From the NCBI RefSeq assembly GCF_003149185.1, contig NZ_QGDO01000003.1, forward strand, positions 764,379-828,378: a stretch of 64,000 bases of DNA, in the 5' to 3' direction. Positions 62,432-64,000 of this stretch are shown one piece after another. Below the pieces are notes generated by a model. It was not told where the DNA came from. It worked only from the letters and a program-made list of their open reading frames with translations, and did no database searches. Each line of letters starts with the position of its first letter. The first letter of the stretch is position 1. Source of the stretch: Sediminitomix flava (lineage in GTDB: Bacteria > Bacteroidota > Bacteroidia > Cytophagales > Flammeovirgaceae). Made by a program: the position numbers and the translations under genes.

Positions 62432-64000
62432 ATGGAGAAGAAACTGAGACAATTGGCTAACGAATTGACGGGTGAGTTATTTTTTAACGAAACAATGAGG
62501 AGACTTTATGCTACTGACGCCTCTGCATATAGAGAGATGCCTTTAGCTGTAGCTATCCCAAAAAACGAATCCGATATACAACAACTGATTACTTTTGCGA
62601 ATAAAAATAATACGTCACTTATTCCTCGAACAGCGGGTACATCTTTGGCTGGACAAGTTGTAGGAGATGGAATTGTTGTTGATGTTTCTAAACATTTTAC
62701 CCAAATATTAGAAGTTAATAAGGAAGAATCATGGGTTCGTTTACAGCCTGGTGTTGTTAGGGATGAACTTAATATGCACCTAAAAGATTTCGGCTTATTC
62801 TTTGGACCAGAAACTTCTACGGCTAACCGAGCTATGATTGGTGGTATGGTTGGTAACAACTCTTGTGGTTCGAACTCAGTAATCTATGGTGCTACAAGAG
62901 ATCATGTACTTTCTTTGAAAGGGTATCTTTCTGATGGTAGTCCTGTTGAGTTTAAAGATATTAGTCTAGAAGAATTCGATCAAAAGCGAACACAAGAAGA
63001 TTTAGAAGGTCAGATTTATAAATCTGCGTACGATATTCTCTCAGATACTGAAAATAAAGAGGAAATTGTTTCAAAATATCCAAAGCCATCTATTCCTCGT
63101 CGTAATACAGGTTATGCTCTAGATATGCTTTTGCACATGGAGCCTTTTACTGAAGGTGGTAAATCTTTTAATTTCTCAGAGTTGGTATCAGGTTCTGAAG
63201 GAACACTGATGTTTATTACTGAAATTAAGCTTCATGTAGATCAAACTCCTCCAAAATATAAAGGTCTGATCTGTGGACATTTCAACACCATAGATGAATC
63301 ATTAAAGGCTAACTTAATTTCTTTAAAATATAATCCTTCTGCCGTAGAGTTGATGGATCATTATATTTTGGATTGTACTAAAGAGAATATAGGGCAAAGA
63401 GAAAATAGGTTCTTTGTTGAAGGTGAACCGGGAGCAATCCTTGTAATTGAGCTTTCTAGACATTCAGAAGAAGAATTGGATGCAGATTGTGCAAAGCTGA
63501 TTGCTGAAATGAAAGAAGCGGGCTATGGCTATCATTATCCAATAGTTAAAGGGGATGATATCAAAAAGGTTTGGACGCTCAGAAAAGCAGGATTAGGCTT
63601 GCTATCAAATATTCCTGGAGATGCTAAACCTGTTGCTGTAATTGAGGATACCGCTGTAGATGTAGAAGATTTACCTGCTTACATTGCAGAGTTTAATGAG
63701 AAGCTAAAAGAACGAAATCTTTTCTGTGTACACTATGCTCATGCTGGTTCTGGAGAATTGCACCTTCGTCCAATTATAAATCTAAAAACAGAGGAAGGAA
63801 ATCAGCTATTCAAGCAAGTCGCTACAGATATTGCAGAATTGGTCAAGAAATACAAAGGTTCTTTGAGTGGTGAACATGGGGATGGTCGATTGAGAGGAGA
63901 GTTTATCCCTTTCATGATTGGCGACAAAAACTATAAACTACTTGAGGATGTAAAGAAAGCATGGGATCCTAAAAATATCTTCAATCCAAATAAGATTGTG
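62432..64000 (+). CDS. FAD-linked oxidase (D-lactate/glycolate dehydrogenase, GlcD/YdiJ-like), 3' truncated
   Basis: The ATG at 62432 opens a frame that stays open for 523 codons to the window's end. The FAD-binding PCMH domain is marked by IPRTAGTSLAGQVVG and GGMVGNNSCGSNSVIYG. The substrate/cap domain shows SGSEGTLMFITEI and VHYAHAGSGELHLRP, and SGEHGDGRLRGEF is close to the end of the oxidase half. KAWDPKNIFNPNKIV at the end matches the joint where YdiJ-type enzymes (about 950-1000 residues) continue into Fe-S/CCG modules, so roughly half is missing. It should oxidise a 2-hydroxy acid and feed electrons to the respiratory chain. Confidence 0.92.
   Translation, partial: MEKKLRQLANELTGELFFNETMRRLYATDASAYREMPLAVAIPKNESDIQQLITFANKNNTSLIPRTAGTSLAGQVVGDGIVVDVSKHFTQILEVNKEESWVRLQPGVVRDELNMHLKDFGLFFGPETSTANRAMIGGMVGNNSCGSNSVIYGATRDHVLSLKGYLSDGSPVEFKDISLEEFDQKRTQEDLEGQIYKSAYDILSDTENKEEIVSKYPKPSIPRRNTGYALDMLLHMEPFTEGGKSFNFSELVSGSEGTLMFITEIKLHVDQTPPKYKGLICGHFNTIDESLKANLISLKYNPSAVELMDHYILDCTKENIGQRENRFFVEGEPGAILVIELSRHSEEELDADCAKLIAEMKEAGYGYHYPIVKGDDIKKVWTLRKAGLGLLSNIPGDAKPVAVIEDTAVDVEDLPAYIAEFNEKLKERNLFCVHYAHAGSGELHLRPIINLKTEEGNQLFKQVATDIAELVKKYKGSLSGEHGDGRLRGEFIPFMIGDKNYKLLEDVKKAWDPKNIFNPNKIV

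Overview
The window reads as chromosomal DNA from a Bacteroidota (Cytophagales-like, probably marine, Flammeovirga-type) bacterium. The evidence is strongly A+T-rich DNA, a secreted M4 protease ending in a type IX secretion (T9SS) sorting domain, a MurF-alanine racemase fusion typical of the phylum, 7TMR-DISM/SpoIIE and LytS/LytTR signalling proteins, many lipoproteins, and several TAnnTTTG promoter elements. The genus is inference. I see no tRNA, rRNA, CRISPR array, intact insertion sequence or prophage. Genes are densely packed, with strong hairpin terminators at most convergent junctions.

Layout. 1-9 kb: tail of an S9 (DPP IV-like) peptidase; a TPR/membrane/LuxR-type regulator split by an in-frame stop; four helically phased direct repeats; a 2015-residue M4 metalloprotease; a small lipoprotein. 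9-15 kb: a divergent envelope-glycan locus (PAP2 phosphatase, flippase-like UPF0104 protein, GT39 transferase; opposite them a DPM1-like GT2 and a UDP-glucuronate 4-epimerase), consistent with polyprenyl-phosphate-sugar synthesis and transfer. 15-23.3 kb: a 47-codon small lipoprotein ORF, a histidine kinase with a degenerate receiver, a DUF255 lipoprotein, a tandem winged-helix-like protein, a CHAD protein, a kinase/inositol-monophosphatase pair and an esterase. 23.4-36 kb: PBP4-type DacB, a DEDDh exonuclease, an empty stretch ending in an orphan terminator, a TPR protein, a 7TMR/SpoIIE phosphatase, MurF-Alr, and three secreted proteins (Ig-like repeats, SPOR, TPR).

36-48 kb: acyl-CoA dehydrogenase; a protein faintly like Abi-alpha/DUF4393; a 43-residue membrane-protein ORF followed by a perfect terminator; a cyanophycinase-like lipoprotein; then a minus-strand envelope cluster running giant TPR protein, beta-barrel protein, HU-like/SPOR protein, ExbB/TolQ, ExbD/TolR, TonB/TolA-like protein. 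48-55.5 kb: ABC-F ATPase; an 18-bp perfect palindrome; then a compact operon joining a START lipid-binding protein, an SDR, a 3beta-HSD-like epimerase/dehydrogenase, a LytS-type kinase and a LytTR regulator, followed by an AraC regulator. 55.5-64 kb: topoisomerase III, feoAB behind an operator-like inverted repeat, a lipoprotein hydrolase, an isolated 37-codon minus-strand ORF with its own terminator, and the first 523 codons of an FAD-linked oxidase that runs off the window.

The most unusual items are the phased repeat array at 2104-2154, the START/SDR/epimerase/two-component operon, the Tol-like SPOR/TPR cluster, the candidate galacturonosyl-transfer locus, and three small ORFs (14987-15130, 38148-38279, 62122-62235), two of them followed in the right orientation by a terminator.
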